From: Clostridia bacterium
Lineage (GTDB): Bacteria; Bacillota_A; Clostridia; Oscillospirales; CAG-272
Length of the DNA stretch: 7,310 nucleotides
Assembly: GCA_017457545.1 (NCBI GenBank)
Contig: JAFTHF010000150.1
Location: forward strand, 1 to 7,310
Direction of reading: 5' to 3'
In this document: one piece after another, positions 6,317-7,310 of the stretch
Layout of the letters: each line of letters opens with the position of its first letter
How positions within the stretch are numbered: the first letter of the stretch is position 1
Position numbers and translations under genes: made by a program
Notes under the pieces: model-generated
What the model was told of the DNA's origin: nothing
The model's database searches: none
The model's input: only the letters and a program-made list of their open reading frames with translations

Positions 6317-7310
6317 ATGAAAAAGAGAATAACAGCATTTATCCTTGCCGTGCTTATGTGTATTTCCACAATAGGTATGTTTGGTTCATCTGCAGCATCG
6401 GTTTACACAGATGCTAGATCATTGGCAGAACAAGAAAGAATTAAGGGCATGGAGCTTAAGCTCACAAAGGGTGATCTCAATCTTTATGTAGATGAGAAGA
6501 CTGCAGAGGTTGCAATCGTAAACACCAAGACAGGTGAGATAATGCTTTCCAACCCCTACAACGGCACAGATAGAACACTTTCACAGCTTATACTTTATTA
6601 TAAGTCAACCGGTGCAAGTATTTCAGCACCGTATTACAGCTATAACAACTGTATCAAGTATGAGAACAATCAGGTTTCATACAAATACACAGAGGATAGC
6701 GTAACAGTAGTTTATGATTTCGGTGAAAAGATTAAGGAATTTATCATTCCTCAGCTTATTAAGAAGTCTGATATGGATGAGCTTATTTCCGAGCTTAAGG
6801 CAGCAGGAGTTTCCGATTCCGAAATCAGCAATATGAAATATAACTACGAATACTGTTCAATCACAATTGATGAAAACGGAACAGATATTTCACAGACTAT
6901 TTCACCTAACAAGAAAGAAAATCTTTTAAAATCATACAAGCAGTACGGCATTGAGACCGAGCCCTTGTATTCACTTAAGGGTATAAACGATAAGAGAAAG
7001 GGCGAGACACAGACCACCTTTGCCAAGATCGGTTATACTAAGGACCGTATGGAAGAGCATCATAACAGCATCGGCTTCGTGCCTGAGGATGTTGCCTCCA
7101 CACACCCCGGATTTATTGTTCCTCTTGAGTATAAGCTTACAGAAAACGGCTTTACAGCAGAGGTTGATGCTAGCAAGATAAGCTACGACAGAACAGCAGT
7201 TACACTTGAAACTGTATCTATTCTTCCTTACCTTAATGCTGCAGATTACAATGAAGAGGGCTACACCTTCATTCCTGACGGTAGCGGCGCACTCGTAAGA
7301 TTCGAGGACG
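6317..7310 (+). CDS. Secreted DUF5696-like protein (3'-truncated by window edge)
   Basis: The frame is open from ATG 6317 to the right edge, giving 331 complete codons; the rest lies outside the window. Residues 1-27 form a signal peptide (MKKR, then a hydrophobic stretch, then GSSAA before a probable cut after Ala27). Cys15 lies within the hydrophobic core after VLM and does not make a convincing lipobox, so I call it exported rather than lipidated. The mature part is beta-rich: ELKLTKGDLNLYVDEKTAEVAIVNTKTGEIMLSNP at about 46-80 resembles the opening strands of the DUF5696 family, and GYTFIPDGSGALVRF at 315-329 matches a motif I associate with that family. DUF5696 genes are often found beside CUT1-type importer genes and NHL/Yip1 proteins in Clostridia and Paenibacillus. 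I know of no assigned activity. A role in binding or processing a glycan at the cell surface is a guess from context. The family call rests on recalled motifs without a profile search. Confidence 0.72.
   Translation, partial: MKKRITAFILAVLMCISTIGMFGSSAASVYTDARSLAEQERIKGMELKLTKGDLNLYVDEKTAEVAIVNTKTGEIMLSNPYNGTDRTLSQLILYYKSTGASISAPYYSYNNCIKYENNQVSYKYTEDSVTVVYDFGEKIKEFIIPQLIKKSDMDELISELKAAGVSDSEISNMKYNYEYCSITIDENGTDISQTISPNKKENLLKSYKQYGIETEPLYSLKGINDKRKGETQTTFAKIGYTKDRMEEHHNSIGFVPEDVASTHPGFIVPLEYKLTENGFTAEVDASKISYDRTAVTLETVSILPYLNAADYNEEGYTFIPDGSGALVRFED

Noticed and set aside
6353..6361. Lipobox around Cys15 of the DUF5696-like protein
   Set aside because: The residues before Cys (VLM) do not fit the usual small residue at the position before it. 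Cys sits in the middle of the hydrophobic core, and a normal signal peptidase site is available near Ala27.

Overview
The window is one continuous, same-strand gene cluster with no intergenic gap longer than 38 bases. It is very probably an interior slice of a single operon. It comes from a low-to-moderate-GC Gram-positive bacterium, most likely a Clostridia member (Lachnospiraceae or Oscillospiraceae type). Support for this is strong AAGGAGG-type ribosome binding sites, heavy use of CTT, ACA, GTA and AGA codons, Gram-positive-style signal peptides, and a gene set I associate with Clostridia and Paenibacillus. The taxonomic call is inference; there is no rRNA or other marker gene.

Layout, left to right, all on the + strand: (1) bases 1-2089, the 3' part of an unusually large solute-binding protein, with a carbohydrate-binding-module-like beta domain, a helical spacer and a family 1 extracellular solute-binding domain; (2) 2128-3240, a MalF/UgpA-type sugar permease with a long N-terminal cytoplasmic extension; (3) 3242-4123, a MalG/UgpE-type sugar permease; (4) 4133-6301, an exported NHL beta-propeller joined to a TPR-like segment and a C-terminal Yip1-type membrane domain; (5) 6317 to the right edge, the 5' part of a secreted protein resembling the DUF5696 family. 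Both end genes run off the window.

Genes 1-3 are the binding protein and two channel subunits of a CUT1-type (carbohydrate uptake 1) ABC importer. No ATPase gene is present, so the importer must use one encoded elsewhere, as many Gram-positive CUT1 systems do with a shared MsmK/MalK-like ATPase. Genes 4 and 5 are not standard transporter parts. Their placement, with stop codons overlapping the next ribosome binding site, suggests co-translation with the importer and a role on the same glycan or oligosaccharide outside the membrane. The substrate cannot be read from the sequence.

The most interesting material is the pairing of a domain-rich binding protein with the NHL-TPR-Yip1 membrane protein and the DUF5696-like secreted protein. 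Together they look like a surface glycan-capture and import system whose accessory parts have no assigned function that I know of. No RNA genes, mobile elements, CRISPR arrays, terminators or promoters were found.
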